A stretch of DNA of 8,646 bases from JACMIU01 sp043763605 (GTDB taxonomy: Bacteria; Armatimonadota; Armatimonadia; Armatimonadales; Armatimonadaceae): the NCBI GenBank assembly GCA_043763605.1, contig JAYULM010000389.1, positions 1-8,646 of the forward strand, in the 5' to 3' direction. The notes under the pieces are model-generated. The model saw nothing but the letters and a program-made list of their open reading frames with translations. It was not told the DNA's origin and searched no databases. The translations under genes and the position numbers were made by a program. Shown piece after piece: positions 1 through 8,254 of the stretch. Position 1 is the stretch's first letter. Every line of letters starts with the position of its first letter.

Positions 1-14
1 ATTGTCTGACCTAA

Positions 15-74
15 AATTTTGGGTTTCAAATGGACGAAGCCCGCACCAAACTGAAACACCTCTACCCCAAAATT
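15..74. repeat. Short inverted repeat AATTTTGGG / CCCAAAATT
   Basis: Perfect 9-bp arms at 15-23 and 66-74, 42 nt apart, in the non-coding stretch before the nucleotidyltransferase module. The arms are AT-rich and the meaning is unclear: possibly a remnant of an insertion-sequence end, or chance. Confidence 0.3.
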
Positions 75-101
75 AAAACTGGATGATGCACTAGGTTGCG
101 G

Positions 102-107
102 TACAAT
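102..107 (+). promoter_or_regulatory. -10 element of nucleotidyltransferase module
   Basis: TACAAT preceded by GCGG, the same GCGGTACAAT string found upstream of ppdK at 2694-2703. No good -35 is visible; CTGGAT at 79-84 is at the right distance but a poor match. A start point about 7 nt downstream falls on the A of the ATG at 114, so the message could be leaderless. This is inferred from sequence only. Confidence 0.45.
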
Positions 108-113
108 TTCGAT

Positions 114-347
114 ATGGATACATCCCCTGCCCGAACCGAATTGACGACCGAGGAGCGCGCCGCGATGGAAGCCTGGCTCGCCGCGCACCCCTACGGCGAA
201 CAGGACGCGAACGGGATTGACCTTTCCCTGTTGCGGGAGAATCTGAAACTGACCCCGACCCAGCGTTTGCGACGCCTCGAATCCGCCGCGAACTCAATGC
301 AAAGGATGGTGCGCAGTGCCCGACGAACTACCGCGCCAGGAACCTGA
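114..347 (+). CDS. Small helical partner of nucleotidyltransferase (putative antitoxin)
   Basis: A 77-aa charged, probably all-helical protein. The central stretch (about residues 35-60, with DLSLLRENLKLTPTQRLRRL) resembles small hypothetical proteins commonly encoded directly before minimal nucleotidyltransferases. I recognise the type but cannot assign a named family. The TTG at 96 lies upstream of the -10 box at 102-107, so the ATG at 114 is preferred, giving either a leaderless message or one translated without a Shine-Dalgarno. The gene's end overlaps the nucleotidyltransferase gene by 32 nt, which implies co-transcription and translational coupling. By analogy with other overlapping small-protein/nucleotidyltransferase pairs it may bind or neutralise its partner; that role is inference. 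Confidence 0.7.
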   Translation: MDTSPARTELTTEERAAMEAWLAAHPYGEQDANGIDLSLLRENLKLTPTQRLRRLESAANSMQRMVRSARRTTAPGT

Positions 348-831
348 AATCCAGTATCGCGCCATCGTGCGCGCCCTGTCCGACGCCGGGATACGTTTCG
401 TGATCATCGGCGGCGTCGCCATGCACTTGCAAGGTACGAGTAACCTGACGTTCGATATGGATATTTCCTTCGCCCGCGACGTAGCCAACACCGAAGCGTT
501 GGCGAACACATTGCGGGCGCAACACGCTTACCCGCGAGGGTTTCCTCCCGATCTACCATTCGTGCTCGACGCACAGACGTTCCGCAACAGCACCAATCTC
601 ACGCTCGACACCGACTGGGGATCCTTCGATCTGCTGGCGGAACCAGACGGCGTGGACGGTTTCGAGGGGTTGTGTGAACGCGCCGTCGTAATGACTGTAG
701 AGGAACGAACAGTGCGCGTCGCCTCTATCCCCGACTTGATCGCCATGAAACGCGCCGCCGACCGACCGAAAGACCGCGAACACATCATGCAGTTGGAAGC
801 GTTGCAACGTCTCCAGTGCGCCGCTGTTTGA
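316..831 (+). CDS. MNT/AbiEii-like nucleotidyltransferase (putative toxin of a TA pair)
   Basis: A 171-aa protein of the minimal nucleotidyltransferase fold. The signature is present: hydrophobic strand then Gly-Gly (G32, G33 in VIIGGVAMHLQG), the metal-binding D-x-D pair (D47, D49 in FDMDISF) and a third acidic residue on a later strand (D105 in SFDLLAE). The C-terminal KRAADRPKDREHI segment matches the helix that ends many AbiEii/DUF6036-type enzymes. Such proteins transfer nucleotides to RNA or protein, and several are toxins of abortive-infection or toxin-antitoxin systems; the substrate here is unknown. The start is GTG at 316, with AAAGGA at 301-306 as a well-spaced ribosome-binding site inside the upstream gene. 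All catalytic residues are present, so it is probably active. The toxin role rests on gene pairing alone. Confidence 0.85.
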   Translation: MPDELPRQEPEIQYRAIVRALSDAGIRFVIIGGVAMHLQGTSNLTFDMDISFARDVANTEALANTLRAQHAYPRGFPPDLPFVLDAQTFRNSTNLTLDTDWGSFDLLAEPDGVDGFEGLCERAVVMTVEERTVRVASIPDLIAMKRAADRPKDREHIMQLEALQRLQCAAV

Positions 832-840
832 GATCGGGCA

Positions 841-1107
841 TTTGTTCGCCAGACTCGCGTTCGTTTCCTGTCTCACAACGAGATATGAGCGGCGTATCTC
901 GTCGGGGGCTTAGCGCAAACCTATGATCTGTATATTCGCTACGACGACGGCTACGGTGGAGACTGAACGCCGAACTCCGCGCAAAGGCAGTTCATTTTCG
1001 TCGCGCCCGTGGTTGTGCCGGAGGCGGATACACTCGTGCTTTTCACCGTCGCGCCCGTCGGTTTCGGTGCGCCAATCGTTCGTCGGCGCGGTATGACCGG
1101 CAAGTAG
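841..1107 (+). pseudogene. Decayed coding remnant, family unknown
   Basis: One frame (codons in phase with 841) reads like protein but has stops at 886-888 (TGA), 964-966 (TGA) and 1105-1107 (TAG). The most protein-like stretches are GLAQTYDLYIRYDDGYGGD just before the second stop and QFIFVAPVVVPEADTLVLF after it. Third codon positions are GC-rich, as in the real genes nearby. The frame is the same as that of the broken gene at 1168-1821, so both could come from one locus that is losing function. I do not recognise a family. It could instead be chance reading in GC-rich intergenic DNA, and confidence is low. Confidence 0.3.
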
Positions 1108-1167
1108 AGCGGTGCGATCTTATTTTGGCGCGGTGTAACAGCGATTTGCACCGCGTCTACAAACTTC

Positions 1168-1821
1168 TTGCCCCTTAATCTCGTTGACAGCGTTGACAGG
1201 TACAGCAATTTCACTCTGAAAATACCGACCTACGCCCCGTCCGTCGGCATCACGCCCGCAGAAGTCGCCGCCGATTTCGCGTTTTTGCAGTACGCTATCG
1301 CCGCCACCGCGTTCACCGCTGAGGCAAAAGGGAGCACGGCATACCGCGATATCCTGCTGGGCGGATTGCAACCCGGTGCCGTCGCGCCCGGCGTTCCCGT
1401 GTTGCCGGTGATTGCCCTGCCCGCCGTGGTGGTCGCGCCGGGGATCCTGCCTCGCGTTCGCGCCCTCGCCAAACGCATCGAAGTCGCCCCCGCGTACGAC
1501 GAAGCGATGGGCGAGGACTTGCAACTAATCGCCGCGACGACCGCTATACCAAGCCGGGTCTTGTAGCCACCGCGCCCCGCAAGCCTCGTCACGCTCAGAT
1601 ACGTCAAAGGCGGCAACGGCGGCGTTTTCATCGAAGGGCAACGCGGTGCCGAAACCGCGTGCACACAAATCGGCGTCTCGACCGTTTTGCCCTACACCGA
1701 CGCTTGCCCGCCGCTTGCCGTTAGCGTTCCCGAAGTGCGCCGGTATCGCGCGCGGTTCTTCAAAAAGGACGTGCCAGTCGGCGAGATGTCAAACGTGGTG
1801 ACGGTGACGACGTTGCCGTAG
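1168..1821 (+). pseudogene. Conserved hypothetical protein gene interrupted by one in-frame TAG
   Basis: From the TTG at 1168 the frame is open for 132 codons, hits TAG at 1564-1566, then stays open in the same frame for 84 more codons to TAG at 1819-1821. Both halves resemble one family of uncharacterised proteins of about 210-220 aa that I recall from environmental bacteria. The N-terminal half has a helical region, then a Pro/Val-rich linker (VAPGVPVLPVIALP), then PRVRALAKRIEVAPAYDEAMGEDL. The C-terminal half has a beta-rich fibronectin-like ending with RRYRARFFKKDVPVGEMSN. Total length (217 codons) fits the family, so a single nonsense mutation in a full-length gene is the simplest reading. 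The true start is uncertain: no ribosome-binding site precedes 1168 and the frame is open back to 1108. A sequencing error at the TAG would make this an intact gene. Function unknown. Confidence 0.6.
1182..1199 (+). repeat. Tandem 9-bp duplication CGTTGACAG
   Basis: Two perfect adjacent copies, 1182-1190 and 1191-1199, near the 5' end of the broken gene. The unit is three codons long, so it does not shift the frame; it duplicates Val-Asp-Ser/Arg. Probably a slippage event. Confidence 0.7.
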
Positions 1822-1826
1822 CCGTC

Positions 1827-1910
1827 GGTGTTGGGTAATGGGTGTTAGGTGTTGGGAATGGAGGGGTTGCTGCATACCGGCGTCATTCCTGACACCCAAT
1901 ACCCAACACC
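1827..1910. repeat. Imperfect inverted repeat, dispersed-repeat-like
   Basis: The left arm 1827-1849 pairs with the right arm 1888-1910 over 23 positions with only two differences, one of them a possible G-U pair in RNA. The arms are built from GGTGTTGGG-type units, and the 9-mer GGTGTTGGG recurs at 1848-1856, 21 nt after its first occurrence. The 38-nt loop contains a second pairing option, GGAATG 1855-1860 with CATTCC 1884-1889. Repeats built from GTTGGGT units are known as dispersed intergenic elements in several phyla. Here the element separates the broken gene from the Uma2 gene and could end transcription of the former or mark an insertion boundary. Confidence 0.7.
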
Positions 1911-1921
1911 TTCCTGCAAGG

Positions 1922-1927
1922 TATACT
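1922..1927 (+). promoter_or_regulatory. Probable -10 element of Uma2 gene
   Basis: TATACT preceded by GG, matching the GGTA-type extended -10 seen at other promoters in the window. The predicted start point near 1934 leaves a leader of only about 14 nt, just enough for AGGAG at 1936-1940. No convincing -35 is seen; the expected position falls inside the right arm of the inverted repeat. Confidence 0.4.
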
Positions 1928-1947
1928 GCTTGAACAGGAGAAACCCC

Positions 1948-2673
1948 ATGTCAACCGCCACGCTTGAGAAACCCGCCGCGCCGCCCGTCGTTTTGCCCTC
2001 GCCGATGAACGGACACGCCGCGCCTATCCTGCTTTCGCCGCGCTACACCGTCGCCGATTGGGAAGCGTTCGAAACCGGCAAACTGCACCGATACCAACTG
2101 CGAGAAGGGAGATTTATGGAAATGCCCGGAGGTACCTATGAACACAGTGTCATCATCGGCGACTTTGGGTACGCACTGACGACTGCGGTTCGCGCTGTCG
2201 GTTGTGAAACGCTTCCGAGCGATCACCGCATCTACATCGCTAACCAGCACGGCTTGTACGCGGATATTTGCGTCCTGTGCGGCAAGCCGGAAATTAACCG
2301 CGTTGCCTCCATGCTGATGAATCCGGTGCTGATTGTCGAGGTGCTTTCGCAGTCCACCGCCGCCGACGACCGGGGCGACAAATTCGCCAGGTACCGTACC
2401 CGCCCGACGCTCAAACATTACGTGCTGGTCGAGCAACACAAGCCGTCCGTGGAGCATTTCGAGCGCGGCGACAACGGTATCTGGTCGCTGATCGCAGAGC
2501 ATCACGACATCGCCGAAACGCTGATCCTGACACTGAACGGGGGAACGGTCGCGGTACTGCTTGCCGATATATACCGCCGCGTGGAGTTCGCCGAAGCGGA
2601 AGTCGGAGTTCTCTCCCCCCAACCTCCCCTCCCACAGGAGGGAGAGGAGGTTGGGGAAGAGGACTCCGAATGA
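1948..2673 (+). CDS. Uma2-family (DUF820) PD-(D/E)XK nuclease-like protein
   Basis: A 241-aa protein of the Uma2/DUF820 family, predicted restriction-endonuclease-fold proteins that occur in many copies in cyanobacteria and related environmental bacteria; their targets are mostly unknown. Family features in order: the opening YTVADWEAF; RYQLREGRFMEMPGGTYEH (about residues 48-66); the acidic strand YADICVLCGKPEI with D106; IVEVLSQSTAADDRGDKFARYR with E131 and K145; and KHYVLVEQ. The usual Glu in the first motif (YEL/HEY-type) is Gln (Q50), which may weaken catalysis. The ATG at 1948 is chosen because AGGAG sits 7 nt upstream; longer in-frame starts lie in the inverted repeat. The protein is longer than the usual 180-200 aa because of an N-terminal Pro/Ala-rich tail and a C-terminal acidic tail encoded by a hairpin repeat. 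No partner gene is adjacent. Confidence 0.92.
   Translation: MSTATLEKPAAPPVVLPSPMNGHAAPILLSPRYTVADWEAFETGKLHRYQLREGRFMEMPGGTYEHSVIIGDFGYALTTAVRAVGCETLPSDHRIYIANQHGLYADICVLCGKPEINRVASMLMNPVLIVEVLSQSTAADDRGDKFARYRTRPTLKHYVLVEQHKPSVEHFERGDNGIWSLIAEHHDIAETLILTLNGGTVAVLLADIYRRVEFAEAEVGVLSPQPPLPQEGEEVGEEDSE
2606..2666. repeat. Long C/G-rich inverted repeat overlapping the Uma2 3' end
   Basis: The left arm 2606-2633 (GAGTTCTCTCCCCCCAACCT...) pairs with the right arm 2640-2666 (...GAGGTTGGGGAAGAGGACTC) around a 6-nt loop, with few mismatches and one bulge. This CTCTCCCCCAACC-type hairpin resembles a very common dispersed intergenic repeat in bacteria. It is read through in frame, giving the Uma2 protein a tail (about residues 219-240) of Pro/Gln then Glu residues, before the TGA at 2671. 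No T-run follows, so it is not a classical terminator, but it is strong enough to protect a 3' end or impede transcription toward ppdK. Confidence 0.8.
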
Positions 2674-2703
2674 TTGACCCCGCAACACCGCACGCGGTAC
2701 AAT
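2674..2703 (+). promoter_or_regulatory. ppdK promoter
   Basis: TTGACC (2674-2679), 18-nt spacer, TACAAT (2698-2703) preceded by GCGG: a good housekeeping-sigma promoter. The -35 begins right after the Uma2 stop codon. The predicted start near 2710 gives a leader of about 77 nt that contains the hairpin at 2715-2749. Confidence 0.75.
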
Positions 2704-2714
2704 AGCCCCGGTTC

Positions 2715-2749
2715 GCCGCGCCCTCCGCGCTTTTTGCGTGGGGCGCGGC
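2715..2749 (+). promoter_or_regulatory. GC-rich hairpin in the ppdK leader
   Basis: GCCGCGCC (2715-2722) pairs with GGCGCGGC (2742-2749), and CCGCGC with GCGTGG, around a TTTTT loop, with a two-base bulge. It begins only a few bases after the predicted start point and is followed by AAAATTTT. The U-run is short and delayed, so full termination is doubtful. A 5' stabilising hairpin or a weak attenuator fits better. The ribosome-binding site at 2771-2776 lies outside the stem. Confidence 0.6.
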
Positions 2750-2786
2750 AAAATTTTGACACCCAACGATAGAGGAACATTACGTT

Positions 2787-5456
<2,670 letters not shown>

Positions 5457-5482
5457 TTATCGTTATCTTCGACGAGTAATAG

Positions 5483-5513
5483 TAAAGGACGGGGCATTTC
5501 GCTTCGTCCTTTA
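5483..5513 (+). terminator. Hairpin terminator after ppdK
   Basis: TAAAGGACG (5483-5491) and CGTCCTTTA (5505-5513) form a perfect 9-bp stem around a 13-nt loop, 26 nt after the ppdK stop. The following TCTTTC is only moderately T-rich, so efficiency is uncertain, but the position before a new promoter supports a terminator. Confidence 0.65.
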
Positions 5514-5541
5514 TCTTTCGATATACTCACGACGTGAAGAC

Positions 5542-5547
5542 TATAAT
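5542..5547 (+). promoter_or_regulatory. -10 element of the TPR-ankyrin gene
   Basis: A perfect TATAAT. The predicted start near 5554 lies directly before AGGGGAG (5555-5561), the ribosome-binding site of the ATG at 5570. The -35 is weak (TTCGAT at 5517-5522 with a 19-nt spacer). Unlike other promoters here it lacks the preceding GG. Confidence 0.5.
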
Positions 5548-5569
5548 CACGATTAGGGGAGCCGAGCAT

Positions 5570-7489
5570 ATGGACAGCCCAGAGTATTTTAACGCCATAT
5601 ATGACTGTAATTTAGATGAGTTGATAGCGACTATAGATGGTTATGTTGCGGATCAAAATCCTCTGCTTTTGCTCTCCGCAGGTATACCCGTTTCCATTGA
5701 TGGAATGATGAAGCACACTAAACGCTCGGGTGACGTTCCGCAGGCGGGAGTGTTACTATACAATGCAGGAAACGAGTGTGTACGTCAAGATAGGTATCCT
5801 TTTGCAATAGAAGTTTATAAGCAAGCAATCGCAAGAGGGAACACCGAGCCATCGGTGTACAACAATATCGCCTCATCTCACAAGAGGCTTGGTCAGTACG
5901 AAGAGGCGATGACGGTATACGAGAATTGCATCGCGAAAAACCCTTCTTACACTCCGGCTTATGCGCGAGCTGCGATTCTTATCAAAACCTACAGATTAAA
6001 ATCACAACTGACACCTGTGCAGTATCTGAGAAGGTACTTTGCTAAAGGGGGTAATGACGAACAATTGTTGGCATTTAGCCAGGGGCTACCCTCAAACGAG
6101 CAAGGTGCTATTGACAGTATTCTTGTTGAGATGGGGCGCAAAGAAGAGACTGATTTTGAACAAAGAAGACAACTGAATAAAATAGATCAGATGTTCAAGC
6201 TTCAAGCCGAAATCATGCGCGAAGCGTTCAACGGCAATATGAACGAATCTGTGAAACCATTGTTTCAAGCGATTGCGGCACGAAAAATTGATGATGCAAT
6301 CAAGATCATTAAGAATGACAGCCGATTGATTCACTGCGTGGATGAGTCAGGTAGTTATCCCTTGCATGAGGCATCGCGTCTTTGTTTATTGAGTGTAGTG
6401 GCTTGTATTTTAGATCACGGGGGGGCGACAAACGTGCGTGATAGATACAACCAAACTCCTCTACACTCGGCAGCATGTCAACCGGTTATACAGACTTTGT
6501 TAGACCACGGAGCGAACATAGAGGATCGTGATGATTCGGGTTGGACTCCCCTATATGCCATTGCACGCGATGGTCATACGGATTCAGCCCGATATCTCAT
6601 CCATAAGGGAGCAAAGATAAATGTCTGTACAAATCCAGATGCACGGTTCGGGCAAGGTGAGTGGTCCCCGTTGCATATTGCGGTTCATAAACAACATACA
6701 GAAGTGGTTAGAATGCTACTTGCAAATGGAACCGACGTAGATGCGATCTCCACTCAAAAAGAGACCCCCTTTCAAGTAGCAAATGATGACGAAATGCGTG
6801 AATTGTTACGCAAAGGGAAATTAGAAATAATTGAGGCACGGCACTCGAAAGAGTATATCAGTGCTAATGATAAGTCTTTGATTATTGCCCTTCGTCAACT
6901 TCCAAAGCGGTACAAAAAACTGGAGTGGGGCAAGTCAAAAAGTCCTTACGTAGTAGTTGCAGAGGAATGTAGGGTTTTGATGCGTAACGCTGAGTTCAAA
7001 GAAAACATAACTAGATATTTGCGGAATTATCCAGATGTTGAAAGGGCTTTACGAATTCATGAAGAAAGCTTGAGACGACAATGGTTTTCATCTTGGTCCG
7101 ACCTTCCGAAGAACTTCAATGATCCAGTGTGGCATAGATTTTTTGTGGATCGCTGGCGACCAGCATTTTTAATGTTGGATAGTCCCATGAAGCATCTGTA
7201 TGCCAACGACGCACCTTTACATTGGCGTAATTTGCCTATGAGGTGTCCAAATTTTGAGTCTGCAACTTGGCTGTTCCACCAACATGACTTTTGGGCTGTC
7301 CGACACAGTTTCGCACACCCTAACTATGAATGGAAGATGGTTAACAATGAAAGCTATCTCGCGGCACATTCTGAATCAGAGTCGATCCGAGCACAGCTTA
7401 GCATTTTGGAGGCAGAATCATTCGCCGTCATAATTTCCAGTTTTGTGTCCATCTTGCTCGATACTATTGTGAGTCAAAACGAACTCTAA
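5570..7489 (+). CDS. TPR-ankyrin repeat protein with putative C-terminal HEPN RNase-like domain
   Basis: A 639-aa protein, no signal peptide seen, probably cytosolic. Residues about 58-140 form TPR-like helices (YPFAIEVYKQAIARG; YNNIASSHKRLGQYEEAMTVYE). A helical linker follows to about 225. Residues about 228-415 form around five ankyrin repeats, with SYPLHEAS near 265, NQTPLHSA near 297, GWTPLYAIARDGHTDSARYL and EWSPLHIAVHKQHTEVVRMLL. Both repeat types bind proteins. The segment from about 420 to the end is unlike either. Near its end VRHSFAHPNYEW carries R578-x4-H583, the HEPN ribonuclease signature, followed by a predicted last helix (AESFAVIISSFVSILLDTI). The HEPN call is inference from the motif and its position. 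ATG 5570 is chosen over GTG 5534 because AGGGGAG sits 8 nt before it and the -10 box lies between the two. The DNA is AT-richer than ppdK, suggesting transfer. Confidence 0.88.
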   Translation: MDSPEYFNAIYDCNLDELIATIDGYVADQNPLLLLSAGIPVSIDGMMKHTKRSGDVPQAGVLLYNAGNECVRQDRYPFAIEVYKQAIARGNTEPSVYNNIASSHKRLGQYEEAMTVYENCIAKNPSYTPAYARAAILIKTYRLKSQLTPVQYLRRYFAKGGNDEQLLAFSQGLPSNEQGAIDSILVEMGRKEETDFEQRRQLNKIDQMFKLQAEIMREAFNGNMNESVKPLFQAIAARKIDDAIKIIKNDSRLIHCVDESGSYPLHEASRLCLLSVVACILDHGGATNVRDRYNQTPLHSAACQPVIQTLLDHGANIEDRDDSGWTPLYAIARDGHTDSARYLIHKGAKINVCTNPDARFGQGEWSPLHIAVHKQHTEVVRMLLANGTDVDAISTQKETPFQVANDDEMRELLRKGKLEIIEARHSKEYISANDKSLIIALRQLPKRYKKLEWGKSKSPYVVVAEECRVLMRNAEFKENITRYLRNYPDVERALRIHEESLRRQWFSSWSDLPKNFNDPVWHRFFVDRWRPAFLMLDSPMKHLYANDAPLHWRNLPMRCPNFESATWLFHQHDFWAVRHSFAHPNYEWKMVNNESYLAAHSESESIRAQLSILEAESFAVIISSFVSILLDTIVSQNEL

Positions 7490-7577
7490 CACCGATCCTT
7501 TTCAAAAAATTGCATGGTTGTAAGGTTTAAGAGTCGGAGAGTGGTGGAGGTGCTTTGACTGTAGCGGGGTTCATAGT

Positions 7578-7997
7578 TTAATCATGACTTCGCTCAAAGA
7601 ATGAGTCTGCTAGAGTTTCCTCCATGAAATTTCTGTTTCTGTCGTCCGCGTCTATGTAGTCGGGACCGTAGAGCAAGTCTGAAGCATCTTCGTGATCGTA
7701 TGATCCGTCGTCTTCTGTTGCGTAGTCCATAGCATAGAAAGGAATTGGCGTAATTCTGCGTAGCATTAGTTGCCTTTCGCCGAGTTCGTTCGTACAGAAA
7801 TCAATGTGGAAATCGCCTAAAGTCATTCCGTTATGGATACCTTCGCAAGATAAAAAATGAAAAAGGTCGACAACAATATTATTCGTTCCACGAACATATT
7901 GATGGTTTGCTACGTGGTGATTTCTTAGGTCTGTGCTTGGTGTGACTAATGTCGATCCCACAAGCCACTTGACGATTTCTATCTGTTTAGTGGACAT
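7578..7997 (-). CDS. Uncharacterised acidic-tailed protein
   Basis: A 139-aa protein I do not recognise. The first 100 residues look like a compact mixed alpha/beta domain (EIVKWLVGSTLVTPS; NNIVVDLFHFLSCEG; RQLMLRRITPIPFYAMDY). The last 45 residues are strongly acidic (TEDDGSYDHEDASDLLYG; DYIDADDRN). The ATG at 7997 has GGAAGG 6 nt upstream inside the preceding gene. It overlaps the 84-aa coiled-coil gene by 19 nt, so the two are very probably co-transcribed and translationally coupled. Small, paired and acidic, it could be an antitoxin or inhibitor-like partner, but nothing in the sequence proves that. It is convergent with the TPR-ankyrin gene across an 88-nt gap. Base composition resembles that gene rather than ppdK. 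Confidence 0.75.
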   Translation of the reverse strand: MSTKQIEIVKWLVGSTLVTPSTDLRNHHVANHQYVRGTNNIVVDLFHFLSCEGIHNGMTLGDFHIDFCTNELGERQLMLRRITPIPFYAMDYATEDDGSYDHEDASDLLYGPDYIDADDRNRNFMEETLADSFFERSHD

Positions 7998-8233
7998 CTT
8001 GCGCCTTCCTTATACTTGCGATCTGCAACAGCAGGCCGAGTGTCGTGGACTTCGGCTTCGTCGATCTCGGTCAGGATTTCGTCTAACTTTTGAGAGAAGA
8101 TTTCTTTGCGGTGTATCAACTCGTCCAACCGACGAACCCGCTCCTGCGTGTCGTTTAGTTCCTGCCGCAATCGGTCGTTTGCAGCATCAAGCCGTGTATC
8201 GAACTCCTCACGGGTTATGTTGTCCAGGGTCAT
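7979..8233 (-). CDS. Small coiled-coil protein, first gene of a two-gene operon
   Basis: An 84-aa protein. Residues about 6-60 are a highly charged continuous helix with heptad-like spacing of Leu/Ile/Val (FDTRLDAANDRLRQEL; VRRLDELIHRKEIFSQKL; LDEILTEIDEAE), so a coiled coil is very likely. The last 24 residues are basic and probably disordered. No family is recognised. The ATG at 8233 is preceded by AAAGGAG (8248-8242), a strong ribosome-binding site, and by a TATAAT box with a palindromic operator-like site. It overlaps the 139-aa downstream gene by 19 nt. Self-assembly or pairing with that protein is a reasonable inference. Confidence 0.75.
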   Translation of the reverse strand: MTLDNITREEFDTRLDAANDRLRQELNDTQERVRRLDELIHRKEIFSQKLDEILTEIDEAEVHDTRPAVADRKYKEGARCPLNR

Positions 8234-8254
8234 CCGTTTTGCTCCTTTGCAAGC

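Noticed and set aside
30..86. Tiny ORF, MDEARTKLKHLYPKIKTG
   Set aside because: Only 18 codons, no ribosome-binding site, no recognisable family; too short to support.
1230..1664. Minus-strand open frames over the broken gene at 1168-1821
   Set aside because: The plus frame fits a known type of hypothetical protein on both sides of the stop; the minus frames look like mirror images of GC-rich coding DNA.
1951..2766. A 271-codon minus-strand open frame across the Uma2 gene
   Set aside because: The plus-strand Uma2 motifs are clear; the opposite translation matches nothing and spans the hairpin repeat and ppdK promoter.
2756..2784. A perfect TTGACA just before ppdK that could be a second promoter
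   Set aside because: No acceptable -10 lies 16-19 nt downstream, and any start would fall on or inside the ppdK start codon. The promoter at 2674-2703 is better.
5534..5569. GTG at 5534 as an upstream start for the TPR-ankyrin gene
   Set aside because: It precedes the TATAAT box at 5542-5547, so it would not be in the transcript, and it has no ribosome-binding site.
7490..7577. Possible terminator between the convergent genes
   Set aside because: Only very short or interrupted complementary stretches are seen; no stem followed by a T-run on either strand.
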